This document shows, in pieces, positions 9,378-19,578 of a stretch of 64,000 nucleotides of DNA. This DNA is from Bacillus changyiensis (lineage in GTDB: Bacteria; Bacillota; Bacilli; Bacillales; Bacillaceae): contig NZ_JAQFWW010000001.1 of the NCBI RefSeq assembly GCF_027706145.1, positions 930,001 to 994,000 on the forward strand. The letters run 5' to 3'. The notes beneath the pieces are model-generated. The model saw only the letters and a list, made by a program, of their open reading frames with translations, was not told the origin of the DNA and searched no databases. Both the position numbers and the translations under genes were made by a program. Each line of letters begins with the position of its first letter. The first letter of the stretch is position 1.

Positions 9378-9509
9378 ATGCTGAGAGATCTAGGGAGACG
9401 TGTGGCTATCACGATGATTTTGAGCAGTATTATTCTCGGGGGGATCAGTATATCACTGGCTAATATGCCGACCCCCCCTGCAGATCAAACCGGCAAAATC
9501 AATCGCTAA
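9378..9509 (+). CDS. ykpC: YkpC, small membrane peptide
   Basis: A 43-aa protein of unknown function immediately downstream of mreBH, matching in place, start (MLRDLGRRVAI) and size (about 44 aa) the B. subtilis YkpC. One hydrophobic segment covers residues 9-28, then a short proline-containing tail (MPTPPADQ) that probably lies outside. It has a strong site AAGGAGG 6 nt before the ATG and its own terminator. Co-expression with mreBH suggests an envelope role; this is inference. Confidence 0.87.
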   Translation: MLRDLGRRVAITMILSSIILGGISISLANMPTPPADQTGKINR

Positions 9510-9512
9510 ACA

Positions 9513-9543
9513 AGGCGGCAGCCAAAAGCTGCGTCTTTTTTTC
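9513..9543 (+). terminator. Terminator of mreBH-ykpC
   Basis: Core stem GCAGC/GCTGC with loop CAAAA is followed by TCTTTTTTTC. Confidence 0.75.
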
Positions 9544-9596
9544 TTTTCCAGCTAATATTTGATATGATGTTTAAGATACTGAAGGAGGTTTTGCAG

Positions 9597-10829
9597 ATGA
9601 ATACATTTACCAATCATTTAAACAAATATGCAGAGCTCGTCACAGAAGTCGGTGTAAATGTTCAAAAAGGACAACAAGTCGTGATCAATGTCTCAACAGA
9701 AGTTTGCGATTTTGCCCGTCTCCTTGTGAAAAACGCATATCAAAGAGGTGCAAAACATGTAACAGTCCGTTGGCAGGATGATGTTGTGACAAGGTTGAAA
9801 TATGAACTTGCCCCTTCTGAAAGCTTTGAAGAGTATCCTGAATGGGAAGCGAAAGGGCTTGAAACACTTGCGAAGGAAGGCGCTGCCTTTATTTCTGTTG
9901 TCTCCTCAAGCCCTGATCTTTTGAAAGGAATTGATACAAAACGGATTGCTACACAGCAAAAAACAACTGGGAAAGCACTCTATACATACAAACAAGCTAT
10001 TCAAACTGATAAAGTCAGCTGGACGGTTGTCGCTGCACCTTCACCTAGTTGGGCGAAAAAAGTTTTTCCGGAGTTAAGCGAAACAGAGGCAGTTAACAAA
10101 CTTTGGGATGAAATTTTTAAAACAACCCGTGTAGATCAGAAAGACCCTGTTCAAGCATGGAAAGAACATGACCAAGCACTTTCTGAAAAAGTCCGTTTGT
10201 TAAACGAAAAACATTTTCAAACTCTTCACTATCAAGCAAAAGGAACTGATTTGACCATCGAGCTCCCAGAAAAACACCTGTGGGTTGGAGCCGGTAGCAC
10301 CAATGATAAAGGTGTTCATTTCATGGCCAATATGCCGACAGAAGAAGTATTCACCGCTCCGAAAAAAGATGGAGTGAATGGAACGGTTTCAAGCACAAAA
10401 CCATTGAGCTATGCCGGAAACATCATTGAAAACTTTACATTGACGTTTGAAAACGGAAGGATTACTGATGTAAAGGCTGAGCATGGTGAGAACATTTTAA
10501 AAGAATTGATTGAAACAGATGAGGGCTCACATTATTTAGGTGAAGTTGCCTTAGTAGCTCACAATTCACCAATTTCCCAATCCAATATTTTATTCTATAA
10601 CACATTGTTTGATGAAAATGCTTCAAATCACCTCGCCATTGGAAGTTCATATGCCTTTAATATTGAAGGCGGGAAACAAATGACTCGTGAAGAACTTGCT
10701 CAAAGCGGTTTGAATCAAAGTATTACCCATGTTGATTTTATGATTGGTTCTGGAGAGATGGATATTGATGGAATAACGGCTGACGGAAAAAAAGAACCCA
10801 TCTTCCGAAACGGTGAATGGGCTATTTAA
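9597..10829 (+). CDS. ampS: Aminopeptidase AmpS (M29 family)
   Basis: Cytoplasmic metal-dependent aminopeptidase of the thermophilic (M29) family, releasing N-terminal residues from peptides. From ATG 9597 it is 410 aa, the usual length, with AAGGAGG at optimal distance; an upstream ATG at 9564 lacks a binding site. Characteristic segments are present: PTEEVFTAP, the metal-binding region EVALVAHNSPIS and the C-terminal IGSGEMDIDG. B. subtilis carries ykpB between ampS and ykpA; here it is absent. Confidence 0.93.
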   Translation: MNTFTNHLNKYAELVTEVGVNVQKGQQVVINVSTEVCDFARLLVKNAYQRGAKHVTVRWQDDVVTRLKYELAPSESFEEYPEWEAKGLETLAKEGAAFISVVSSSPDLLKGIDTKRIATQQKTTGKALYTYKQAIQTDKVSWTVVAAPSPSWAKKVFPELSETEAVNKLWDEIFKTTRVDQKDPVQAWKEHDQALSEKVRLLNEKHFQTLHYQAKGTDLTIELPEKHLWVGAGSTNDKGVHFMANMPTEEVFTAPKKDGVNGTVSSTKPLSYAGNIIENFTLTFENGRITDVKAEHGENILKELIETDEGSHYLGEVALVAHNSPISQSNILFYNTLFDENASNHLAIGSSYAFNIEGGKQMTREELAQSGLNQSITHVDFMIGSGEMDIDGITADGKKEPIFRNGEWAI

Positions 10830-10850
10830 AACCTTCAAAATTTAGATTAC

Positions 10851-10901
10851 AAAAGCTAGTCGATTAAGCCGGTTTTTTCACGACTTTGTCGACTAGCTTT
10901 T
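10851..10901. terminator. Bidirectional terminator between ampS and ykpA
   Basis: A 13-bp perfect stem (AAAAGCTAGTCGA at 10851-10863, complement at 10889-10901) encloses a 25-nt loop, with A- and T-rich flanks. It serves both converging genes. Confidence 0.8.
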
Positions 10902-10912
10902 ATTACACTTGC

Positions 10913-12656
<1,744 letters not shown>

Positions 12657-12680
12657 TAATGAAGAATGGAGGGTGGGAAA

Positions 12681-12923
12681 ATGAATTTAAAAGATGATCC
12701 AGATATTAGAAAATGGGTGAACAACAGACCGTGGCAGGCGTTCTTCATTTCATTTGCCATGGTGATATCAACAATGTCAATCGGTCTATTCAAAGGCTTT
12801 TATATGTGGACAATAGAATTCCTTATCTTTTCCTGTCTTTTAATTGGTTTCGGCCTTCTTGTAGGATGGCTCCAAAAGATATATTATAAAAAAGTAATGT
12901 TTGGAGAAAAAACGGACCATTAG
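12681..12923 (+). CDS. Small two-helix membrane protein, unknown
   Basis: An 80-aa protein I do not recognise. A charged N-terminus (MNLKDDPDIRKWVNNRPWQ) precedes two membrane segments at roughly residues 21-40 and 46-65, and it ends in a basic/acidic tail. GGAGG with a GGTGGG run precedes the ATG at 12681; the in-frame ATG at 12666 overlaps that region. It is followed 12 bp later by another small membrane gene, with which it forms a two-gene operon closed by a shared terminator. Confidence 0.8.
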   Translation: MNLKDDPDIRKWVNNRPWQAFFISFAMVISTMSIGLFKGFYMWTIEFLIFSCLLIGFGLLVGWLQKIYYKKVMFGEKTDH

Positions 12924-12935
12924 ACGGAGGAAAAT

Positions 12936-13208
12936 ATGAAGCTTATCACTTTGACAGAATACTGTATGTTTATTTTTTTTGCCGGGGTTTATGTTGCAGT
13001 GACCGGTTTTTCTGCTCGAGATCTTGGCCTTTATCTTGGTTTTGCGATGATTTACACATTTGTACATCTTGCGGCAAAGCAATTTCTGACAAAGCGGGGA
13101 AAAGAGGCCTCGGAAATCCGGATTTTGTACAGCGTTCTACTCATTACAGCATCAGTATTTATAACTGTGCTGTTTATCGTCGTACTGTACTCACTATCAT
13201 CCCGATGA
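12936..13208 (+). CDS. ykoA: Small membrane protein, YkoA-like
   Basis: 90 aa with three membrane segments (about 6-24, 28-48 and 64-86). GACGGAGG lies before the ATG. By place (between sipT and ykpA) and length it fits the uncharacterised B. subtilis YkoA (about 89 aa); I assign the name by synteny rather than by a function. It is downstream of another small membrane gene and converges on sipT. Confidence 0.7.
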   Translation: MKLITLTEYCMFIFFAGVYVAVTGFSARDLGLYLGFAMIYTFVHLAAKQFLTKRGKEASEIRILYSVLLITASVFITVLFIVVLYSLSSR

Positions 13209-13209
13209 T

Positions 13210-13246
13210 AAAATGCCTGTTTGTCCAAATGGACATCAGGCATTTT
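13210..13246. terminator. Bidirectional terminator between ykoA and sipT
   Basis: Stem AAAATGCCTG/CAGGCATTTT, extended by an inner GTCC/GGAC stem, with T-rich DNA on both sides. Confidence 0.88.
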
Positions 13247-13797
13247 CAGTCTGTTTTACGAATTTCATTTAACGGAAAAAACACAAATTGTGATGTCCCA
13301 GCCACTCGATCTTTATCAATCATCCCCAGTCCGTTCCGACTATCCATTGATCTTTGACGATTATCACCCATAACAAAATACTTGCCTTCAGGCACTTTTA
13401 CAGGTCCGAAATCATGTGTCAGTATACCGTCAACTTCTTTACGCTTCTCTGAAAGATATGGCTCGGCTACTTTTTTTCCGTTAATATAAAGTGTATCATT
13501 TTTCACTTGCACTGTTTCATGTGGTAGACCGATGAGACGTTTTACATAATGAACATTTTTTTCATCCCCATCGATAATCACGATATCCCCCCGGTTAAAT
13601 TCACCAATGTATTTCACCGTTTTATAAACGAATAATCGTTCACCATCATGTAATGTCGGATCCATCGATGTCCCTTCCACTAAATACGGTTCAAATAAAA
13701 AGATACGGATCACAATGGCCAAGACAATGGCAATGATAATGGCTTTGACCCATTCAAACAGAGAACTCTTTTTTTTGGCGGACTTTTGCTCAGTCAA
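13246..13797 (-). CDS. sipT: Type I signal peptidase SipT
   Basis: Membrane serine protease that removes signal peptides from exported proteins; SipS and SipT are the major ones in B. subtilis. It is 183 aa. One N-terminal membrane anchor (about residues 15-36) is followed by box B with the catalytic Ser44 (EGTSMDPTL), box D with the general base Lys86 (HYVKRLIG) and box E (GDNRQRSMDSRNG). The assignment to SipT rather than SipS comes from its position between ykoA and fruA. A GGAGG site precedes the ATG. Confidence 0.92.
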   Translation of the reverse strand: MTEQKSAKKKSSLFEWVKAIIIAIVLAIVIRIFLFEPYLVEGTSMDPTLHDGERLFVYKTVKYIGEFNRGDIVIIDGDEKNVHYVKRLIGLPHETVQVKNDTLYINGKKVAEPYLSEKRKEVDGILTHDFGPVKVPEGKYFVMGDNRQRSMDSRNGLGMIDKDRVAGTSQFVFFPLNEIRKTD

Positions 13798-13892
13798 TAT
13801 TCTTCCTCCTAAAAAAGTCTGTCAAATCTAAACAATCGACTTTCTTATACTTTATCATATGTGATAGATGAATACATAATTTTGAAACTGCT

Positions 13893-13925
13893 CATAAAAA
13901 AGAAGTGCCGCACAAGCGACACTTC
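13893..13925 (-). terminator. Terminator of fruRKA
   Basis: On the minus strand GAAGTGTCGC/GCGGCACTTC (one G-T pair, 4-nt loop) is followed by TTTTTT. Confidence 0.87.
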
Positions 13926-13932
13926 ACACTGT

Positions 13933-15816
13933 TTATGCTTCTTTCGGAACCGGCTTTTTCAATATGCCCAGAATGAGAGCAGTGACAACAGATCCGATCA
14001 AAATACTGAGAATATATAAGAACGCGTGATTTGTTGTAAAGATAACAAACAATCCACCGTGCGGTGCAGGAAGTGTGACATTGAAAAGTTGAGACAAACC
14101 ACCACCAACTGCTGAACCGATAATACATGCCGGAAGAACCCGAGCCGGATCAGCCGCCGCAAATGGAATCGCACCTTCGGTAATAAATGATGCGCCCATA
14201 AAGTAGCAAGTAATCCCTGCTTCACGATCACGTTTTGTGAATTTGTTTCTAAAGAATGTTGTTGCAAGTGCGATACCAAGCGGTGGAACCATACCACCTG
14301 CCATAATGGCCGCATGCGGTCCAAAGTTTCCAGCATCAATCATCGCAATCCCAAATGTAAAGGCTGCTTTGTTGATCGGACCACCCATATCAACTGCCAT
14401 CATAGCGCCTAATATAATACCCATTAAAACAAGGTTTCCTGTGCCAAGTGCTTCAAGCCAATTTGTCATACCAGTCATAATCCTACTGACAGGAGGATTG
14501 ACAACATAGTGCATAATTGCGCCCGTTAAGAAAATACCAAATAGCGGATAAATTAAGACCGGTTTTAATCCTTCAAGTGTTTGTGGAAGTCCAGCAAACA
14601 TTTTTTTCAGAAGAATGATAATATAACCTGCTAAGAAGCCAGCGATTAATCCGCCTAAGAACCCAGCATTTCCTTGCGTCGCCATAAAGCCACCGACCAT
14701 ACCAGGTGCAAAGCCTGGACGATCTGCAATACTCATCGCAATAAATCCGGCTAAGACGGCAACAATTAATTTCATGGCATTACCGCCACCAATATCCATC
14801 AATGTAGCTGCAAATTCATTATAAGAAGGATGATTGGGATCCGCTGATTTAATTCCCCAGAAGAACGAAATCGCAATTAAAATTCCGCCACCGACAACAA
14901 ATGGGAGCATGTTGCTGACACCGCTCATCAAATGTTTATAAAAGCCGCCGACGCCGCCTTTTGCAGCTCCATCATCATTGGCTGCTTTGCCGCCTGTGCC
15001 TTTATAGATTGGTGCATCCTGTTTTAACGCTTTCTCAATCAGTTCTTTCGGACGTCTAATTCCAGCTGTTACTGGGACTTCGATGACATGCTTTCCTGCG
15101 AAACGATCCATTTCTACTTGCTTGTCCGCCGCCACAATGATTGCCACAGCATCTTCAATGTCCTGTGCTGTTAGAGCGTTTTTAATTCCGCCTGAACCGT
15201 TTGTTTCCACTTTAATGTCCACACCGAGTTCTTTTGCCTTTTCTTTCAAAGCATCCGCTGCCATAAATGTGTGGGCAATTCCTGTTGGGCATGCCGTAAC
15301 AGCAAGAATTTTTCCTTTTGCAGATGGCGTTCTAGACTCGTCAGCCTGCTCTTCTTCATCATCTTTATCATGTTGATTAATAATATCAATGATTTCTTCT
15401 TCTGTTCGTGCATTCAGGAGTTTTTTACGAATTTCTTCTCTCATTAATAAAGTTGACAGTCTTGATAATGCTTCAAGGTGGGTATTATTTGCTCCTTCAG
15501 TGGCAGCAATCATGAAAACTAAATGGCTTGGCTGTCCATCCAATGATTCATAATCAACACCTGCCGTTGAACGACCAAAAGCAATCGCTGGTTCTTTAAC
15601 ACTTGCTGTTTTCGCATGAGGAATCGCAATACCTTCACCGATTCCTGTTGAGCTTTGCTTTTCACGATTGATAACAGCTGCTTTATAGCCTGCTTTATCA
15701 CTCAGTTTTCCAGCCTGATCCAAAACTGTTACAAGTTCATCAATAACATTTTCTTTCTGGCTGCTCTCAAGATTTAACTTGATTGTTTGCTTCGTTAGTA
15801 ACTCTGTTATTTTCAT
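13933..15816 (-). CDS. fruA: Fructose PTS enzyme IIABC
   Basis: Imports fructose and phosphorylates it to fructose-1-phosphate. It is 627 aa, with domains in the order EIIA (phosphorylated His67 in AIPHAKT), EIIB (active Cys176 in TACPTGIAHT) and an EIIC of about eight to ten membrane helices from residue 290 onwards. It is last in the operon fruR-fruK-fruA, with 13 bp to fruK. It depends on PtsI and HPr, encoded at the other end of this window. Confidence 0.96.
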   Translation of the reverse strand: MKITELLTKQTIKLNLESSQKENVIDELVTVLDQAGKLSDKAGYKAAVINREKQSSTGIGEGIAIPHAKTASVKEPAIAFGRSTAGVDYESLDGQPSHLVFMIAATEGANNTHLEALSRLSTLLMREEIRKKLLNARTEEEIIDIINQHDKDDEEEQADESRTPSAKGKILAVTACPTGIAHTFMAADALKEKAKELGVDIKVETNGSGGIKNALTAQDIEDAVAIIVAADKQVEMDRFAGKHVIEVPVTAGIRRPKELIEKALKQDAPIYKGTGGKAANDDGAAKGGVGGFYKHLMSGVSNMLPFVVGGGILIAISFFWGIKSADPNHPSYNEFAATLMDIGGGNAMKLIVAVLAGFIAMSIADRPGFAPGMVGGFMATQGNAGFLGGLIAGFLAGYIIILLKKMFAGLPQTLEGLKPVLIYPLFGIFLTGAIMHYVVNPPVSRIMTGMTNWLEALGTGNLVLMGIILGAMMAVDMGGPINKAAFTFGIAMIDAGNFGPHAAIMAGGMVPPLGIALATTFFRNKFTKRDREAGITCYFMGASFITEGAIPFAAADPARVLPACIIGSAVGGGLSQLFNVTLPAPHGGLFVIFTTNHAFLYILSILIGSVVTALILGILKKPVPKEA

Positions 15817-15829
15817 AACCTTTCCTCCT

Positions 15830-16741
15830 TTAGATGGCTCTGATTTGAACTTCAGGAAGTAACTTTTGGACCAGTTCTTCTGTTCCTAATTCTTCCGAAA
15901 ATGCTGTAGCACTACCTGATGCGACTCCTAAGCGAAATGCTTCTGTCATATCCAGCTGTTTTTGAATACCGGCAAGAAACCCGGCAACAACTGAATCGCC
16001 AGCTCCAACAGAATTAACAAGCTTTCCTTTCGGGGTATTTGCATAATAAACTTGATCTTTAGTAAATAGAAGAGCACCTTCACCAGCCATTGATACAATG
16101 GCGTTTTCCGCCCCTTGTTCAATCAATTTTTTTCCGTATGGGACCGCATCTTCTATAGAGTTGATCGTCGTCTCAAACATTTCACCAAGTTCATGGTGGT
16201 TCGGTTTCATTAACAGTGGATTCATTTCAGCTGCTTTCAAAAGTGCTTCACCTGAAATATCCACAACGACCCGGACATTTTGTTTTCTGCATGCTTCGGC
16301 AATTTTCTCATAGGTATCTTGTGGTAATGAAGCTGGAATACTTCCCGCCATCACGACAATATCCCCTTCTTTCAGCGTGGAAAATTGCGCTAGAAACACT
16401 GAGAAATCTTCTTCACTTATGGCAGGACCTTGGCCGTTAATCTCCGTTTCATCTCCGGTTTTCAACTTGATATTGATCCTAGTATCTCCCTTTACTTCAT
16501 GAAAAGCTGTTTCAAGCTTCTCTTCTTCGAGAAAGGATTTAATATAGTCCCCGGTAAAACCGCCAACAAAACCAAGAACTTTTGAAGGGACATCATGCCT
16601 GTTTAATACCCTTGAGACATTAATACCCTTGCCACCGGGATATTTCGTATCATAAGCTGAACGATTTAACCCGCCTAATGAAAATGATTCGACATGGACA
16701 ATATAGTCGACCGATGGATTGAGTGTTACAGTATAAATCAT
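15830..16741 (-). CDS. fruK: 1-phosphofructokinase
   Basis: PfkB/ribokinase-family kinase converting fructose-1-phosphate to fructose-1,6-bisphosphate. It is 303 aa. N-terminal signature GGKGINVSRVL and C-terminal catalytic motif NSVGAGDSVVAGF with the catalytic Asp are both intact. The start ATG overlaps the fruR stop by four bases (ATGA type), showing tight translational coupling. Confidence 0.96.
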   Translation of the reverse strand: MIYTVTLNPSVDYIVHVESFSLGGLNRSAYDTKYPGGKGINVSRVLNRHDVPSKVLGFVGGFTGDYIKSFLEEEKLETAFHEVKGDTRINIKLKTGDETEINGQGPAISEEDFSVFLAQFSTLKEGDIVVMAGSIPASLPQDTYEKIAEACRKQNVRVVVDISGEALLKAAEMNPLLMKPNHHELGEMFETTINSIEDAVPYGKKLIEQGAENAIVSMAGEGALLFTKDQVYYANTPKGKLVNSVGAGDSVVAGFLAGIQKQLDMTEAFRLGVASGSATAFSEELGTEELVQKLLPEVQIRAI

Positions 16742-17493
16742 GATTTCACTACCTTTACGACAGTTTTTTCTTGATAGTTATCAAATGAATGTTTGCCAGA
16801 TCCTGCTGTAATGATAGCTGCGTCGTCTAAACTTGCAAAGGCAGAAAAAGAAATCTCTCCAAACTTTGAAGCATCAGCTAAAATAAAAGCTTGTTTCGCT
16901 TGCTGAATCGCTTTCGTTTTCAATAGCGCTTCATCAGGGTCAGGAGTGGTGTAGCCCGCTTCCTTATGAACCCCATTGACACCGAGAAAACTTTTATCAA
17001 ACCGATATTGGCTAATGGACGTTAAAGCAGAACCGCCAAGAATTGCTCCTGTTTTTTGCTTGACATAGCCACCTAATAAATAAAATTTGATTCCTTTTTT
17101 CATGAGTGGCTCAATATGCATAATTCCATTCGTGACGACGATAATATCCTTCTCTTGATCTATAAAATCGATCATTTGTAATGTCGTCGTTCCAGCATCA
17201 AGGTAAATGCAATCACCTTCTTCAAGCAATGTAGCAGCTTCTTGGGCAATTTTTTTCTTTTCATGAAGGTTTTTGGATGATTTCTCAAGCATATCTGGCT
17301 CTTTCCGAATATCGGAAATCTTAGATGCTCCTCCATGAACACGCTTTAAGTATCCACGAGCTTCAAGCGTTGACAAATCCCTTCTGATCGTTGATTCAGA
17401 GGCATTTGTCAAATTCATTAAATATTGAATTTTCACGACATCATCCTGCTCTATCTTATCAATGATGAGCTGATGTCGTTCAGGAGTAAGCAC
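16738..17493 (-). CDS. fruR: Fructose operon repressor FruR (DeoR family)
   Basis: DeoR-type repressor, probably released by fructose-1-phosphate. An N-terminal helix-turn-helix (ASESTIRRDLSTLEARGYLKRVHGGA) precedes the sugar-phosphate sensing DeoRC domain. The GTG at 17491-17493 is chosen because AGGGGTG lies at the right distance and it gives 251 aa, the size I recall for B. subtilis FruR; an ATG ten codons upstream has no binding site. It is first gene of the operon; a 17-bp palindrome over its own promoter is the likely operator. Confidence 0.93.
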   Translation of the reverse strand: MLTPERHQLIIDKIEQDDVVKIQYLMNLTNASESTIRRDLSTLEARGYLKRVHGGASKISDIRKEPDMLEKSSKNLHEKKKIAQEAATLLEEGDCIYLDAGTTTLQMIDFIDQEKDIIVVTNGIMHIEPLMKKGIKFYLLGGYVKQKTGAILGGSALTSISQYRFDKSFLGVNGVHKEAGYTTPDPDEALLKTKAIQQAKQAFILADASKFGEISFSAFASLDDAAIITAGSGKHSFDNYQEKTVVKVVKS

Positions 17494-17528
17494 ATAATCA
17501 CCCCTTTTTGGAAACGCATTCATTTTGC

Positions 17529-17567
17529 TTACAATGTCATTGTAAACGCTATTTCGACAAAAATCAA
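17529..17567 (-). promoter_or_regulatory. fru promoter with operator palindrome and cre-like site
   Basis: A sigma-A promoter reads leftward: -35 TTGATT (17567-17562), a 17-bp spacer, -10 TACAAT (17544-17539). A perfect palindrome TTACAATG-T-CATTGTAA (17529-17545) covers the -10, a likely FruR operator. A partial cre (TGTAAACGCT, plus strand from 17541) overlaps it and could bind CcpA. Confidence 0.75.
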
Positions 17568-17807
17568 CAAAAATCTTTCAAATTCATTCAATAACCATCA
17601 AAATCTTTCACATTTTATCATCTTAACTTGATGTGTTCTATTTGTAAACTAGATAAGCAATGACAATTCGCAAAAATATGTGACATTACGATTATTCTCT
17701 AATTCGTTTTTAATCATTCTCTAAAAAGTAATTTGGTAAAATTATGTAATTGTAAATATTTGTGCTTTCTGAAAGTTTAGTACATGAACAGTTTGGGGAA
17801 CTACTCT

Positions 17808-17885
17808 ATGATTAAAACAAAGGAAAGACCGACTAAATCGATTTTGACGAACCGCTTATCATTTCTGATTAAGACAATCCCCTAA
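17808..17885 (+). CDS. Possible 25-aa ORF upstream of the ccdA-like gene
   Basis: The fru-ccdA gap of about 470 bp contains this ORF, MIKTKERPTKSILTNRLSFL plus five residues, with GGGGA 8 nt before the ATG. It ends 80 bp before the CcdA-like gene. A 16-nt palindrome, CCATTATATGTAATGG, lies between (17902-17917). I do not recognise the product; it may be a chance ORF or a leader peptide. The rest of the gap (17570-17800) shows only AT-rich DNA. Confidence 0.3.
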   Translation: MIKTKERPTKSILTNRLSFLIKTIP

Positions 17886-17965
17886 TATTGTGGTAGACAA
17901 TCCATTATATGTAATGGTAACGTTGTGTATAGAAGTGGCGAAATAACTTTAGAAAAGGAGTCAAT

Positions 17966-18685
17966 ATGATGGAACAAGTCACTTGGTGGTTAGCTTTTGG
18001 CGGCGGTTTGCTATCATTTGTTTCTCCATGTTGCTTACCTCTTTATCCTTCATTTATTTCTTATATAACAGGGATATCTGTTAACGATTTGAAGAATCAT
18101 AAGTCAACCAGTATCACAAGATCTGTTTGCATTCATGCATTATCCTTTTTAGTAGGATTCTCCTTCATTTTTTATGTGTTGGGGTTCTCGACGAGTTCAA
18201 TCGGCAGAATTTTTGCCGAGAATCAAACTTTAATCCGAATGCTTGGGGGAATTTTTGTTACAATCATGGGATTGTTTTTATTAGGGATTTTCCAACCAAA
18301 ATTCATGCTTCAAGAACACCGCTTTGCTTTTAGAAGGGGGAAAATTGGAATACTTAATTCAATGTTAATCGGAATCATCTTTGCTGCCGGGTGGACGCCT
18401 TGTATCGGACCCATCTTTGGAGCAATTATATCGACTAATATTGCATCCCCTGCTAACACACCCACTCATACATTTATTAATGTGACAGCCTATTCTTTAG
18501 GTTTTGGAATTCCATTTTTATTCATGTCATTTTTCATTGGAAAAATAAAGATTTTTCTAAAGTACTCCAATCTTTTCATGAAAATTGGTGGCGGTATTCT
18601 TGTTATTGTTGGCGTGCTTTTGTACACCAATAAAATGGTGTGGATCAATATATGGTATTCTAATCTTACTGGTTTTTTATCGTGA
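17966..18685 (+). CDS. CcdA-like thiol-disulfide membrane transporter
   Basis: Six-helix membrane protein of the CcdA/DsbD-beta family, which carries reducing power from cytoplasmic thioredoxin across the membrane for cytochrome c maturation, spore or envelope thiol proteins. It is 239 aa. The conserved Cys-Pro elements are FVSPCCLPLYPS (Cys22-Cys23) and AGWTPCIGP (Cys146). AAAGGAG precedes the ATG. It stands alone, with a terminator and no thioredoxin-like partner next to it. B. subtilis ccdA is at another locus, so this is probably an extra paralog. Confidence 0.85.
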   Translation: MMEQVTWWLAFGGGLLSFVSPCCLPLYPSFISYITGISVNDLKNHKSTSITRSVCIHALSFLVGFSFIFYVLGFSTSSIGRIFAENQTLIRMLGGIFVTIMGLFLLGIFQPKFMLQEHRFAFRRGKIGILNSMLIGIIFAAGWTPCIGPIFGAIISTNIASPANTPTHTFINVTAYSLGFGIPFLFMSFFIGKIKIFLKYSNLFMKIGGGILVIVGVLLYTNKMVWINIWYSNLTGFLS

Positions 18686-18693
18686 TCACCGTA

Positions 18694-18725
18694 AAAAAAG
18701 ATGGCAAAATTACGCCATCTTTTTC
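18694..18725. terminator. Terminator after the ccdA-like gene
   Basis: An 11-bp stem AAAAAGATGGC/GCCATCTTTTT with an 8-nt loop and T-run. It can also serve the minus strand. Confidence 0.85.
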
Positions 18726-18795
18726 CTAGTAGAAAGCAATGTGCTTCTAACACAACTGAATCATTTTGGTTTTCTTAGACTGAAAATATGGTATT

Positions 18796-19488
18796 TTAAA
18801 GAGTATAAAACGGTTTTAAGAGCGAGTTGATCGATTCAAAGATATCTAAAATAGCCATCAATAGCTGGACCACCAAAAATGCAATGGCCAATATGGTCAA
18901 CAAAAATACAAGTAAAATCAAAAATAACACTGCAATACCAACCCATGAAGATGTTTTTGAAACTCCGGCTGTTTTTTGCAAACCGATCGCTAATAAAATG
19001 AGCGTCCAGATTAAAAAGATATCAAATATCCCTAAAAATCCCGTTAAATAGTTATTGGCTGGAACGAATCCTGTAAGAGATATGTACGAAAACCAATCCG
19101 GTGATGTATTTGAAAAATATTTGATGACTGCAACTATGAGATCCTTCATTGCTGTTAAAAAGTATATATGAATAAATAAAGAAAACATACAGGTGAAATT
19201 AGTTTTACCCCGTCCCAATTTAGCGATCATCCATAATATGAAAGTAATCAGCACAAATAGCATAATAGAGTTAACAGTACTATGTATAAAATAACTTCCA
19301 AAAGATCGCTCTTCATTAAAAAGCTTTGGATCATTTAATCTGTTAAGATAATCAGCCAGAGAAGATAATACCATCACGATGATGAGTGGCAACCAAACCG
19401 TTGGTCTTTCCCTGATTCTCTCAAACTGCCTGACAGGATTTGTGATGATGCCTAATAACGATGGTTTTTTTATTGACTCTCCATTCAC
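18796..19488 (-). CDS. Yip1-family membrane protein, copy A
   Basis: 230 aa, about five membrane helices. A cytoplasmic N-terminus carries the signature KKPSLLGIITNP then QFERIRERPTVWLPL just before helix 1; a central GKTNFTCMFSL and a late LQKTAGVSKTSSW are shared with copies B and C. The resemblance is to YknW of B. subtilis (Yip1 domain), which with YknXYZ protects against the SdpC toxin; this placement is inference from synteny. The start is GTG with AGGAGAGGA 8 nt upstream. No ABC transporter partner is nearby. Confidence 0.8.
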   Translation of the reverse strand: MNGESIKKPSLLGIITNPVRQFERIRERPTVWLPLIIVMVLSSLADYLNRLNDPKLFNEERSFGSYFIHSTVNSIMLFVLITFILWMIAKLGRGKTNFTCMFSLFIHIYFLTAMKDLIVAVIKYFSNTSPDWFSYISLTGFVPANNYLTGFLGIFDIFLIWTLILLAIGLQKTAGVSKTSSWVGIAVLFLILLVFLLTILAIAFLVVQLLMAILDIFESINSLLKPFYTL

Positions 19489-19578
19489 TTGACAGTTCCT
19501 CTCCTATCTTGTTCCATTCTTCGAATTCAGACTGTTCGCTGATACTATATGTTTAACCTACATCTTTCATATGCGATT

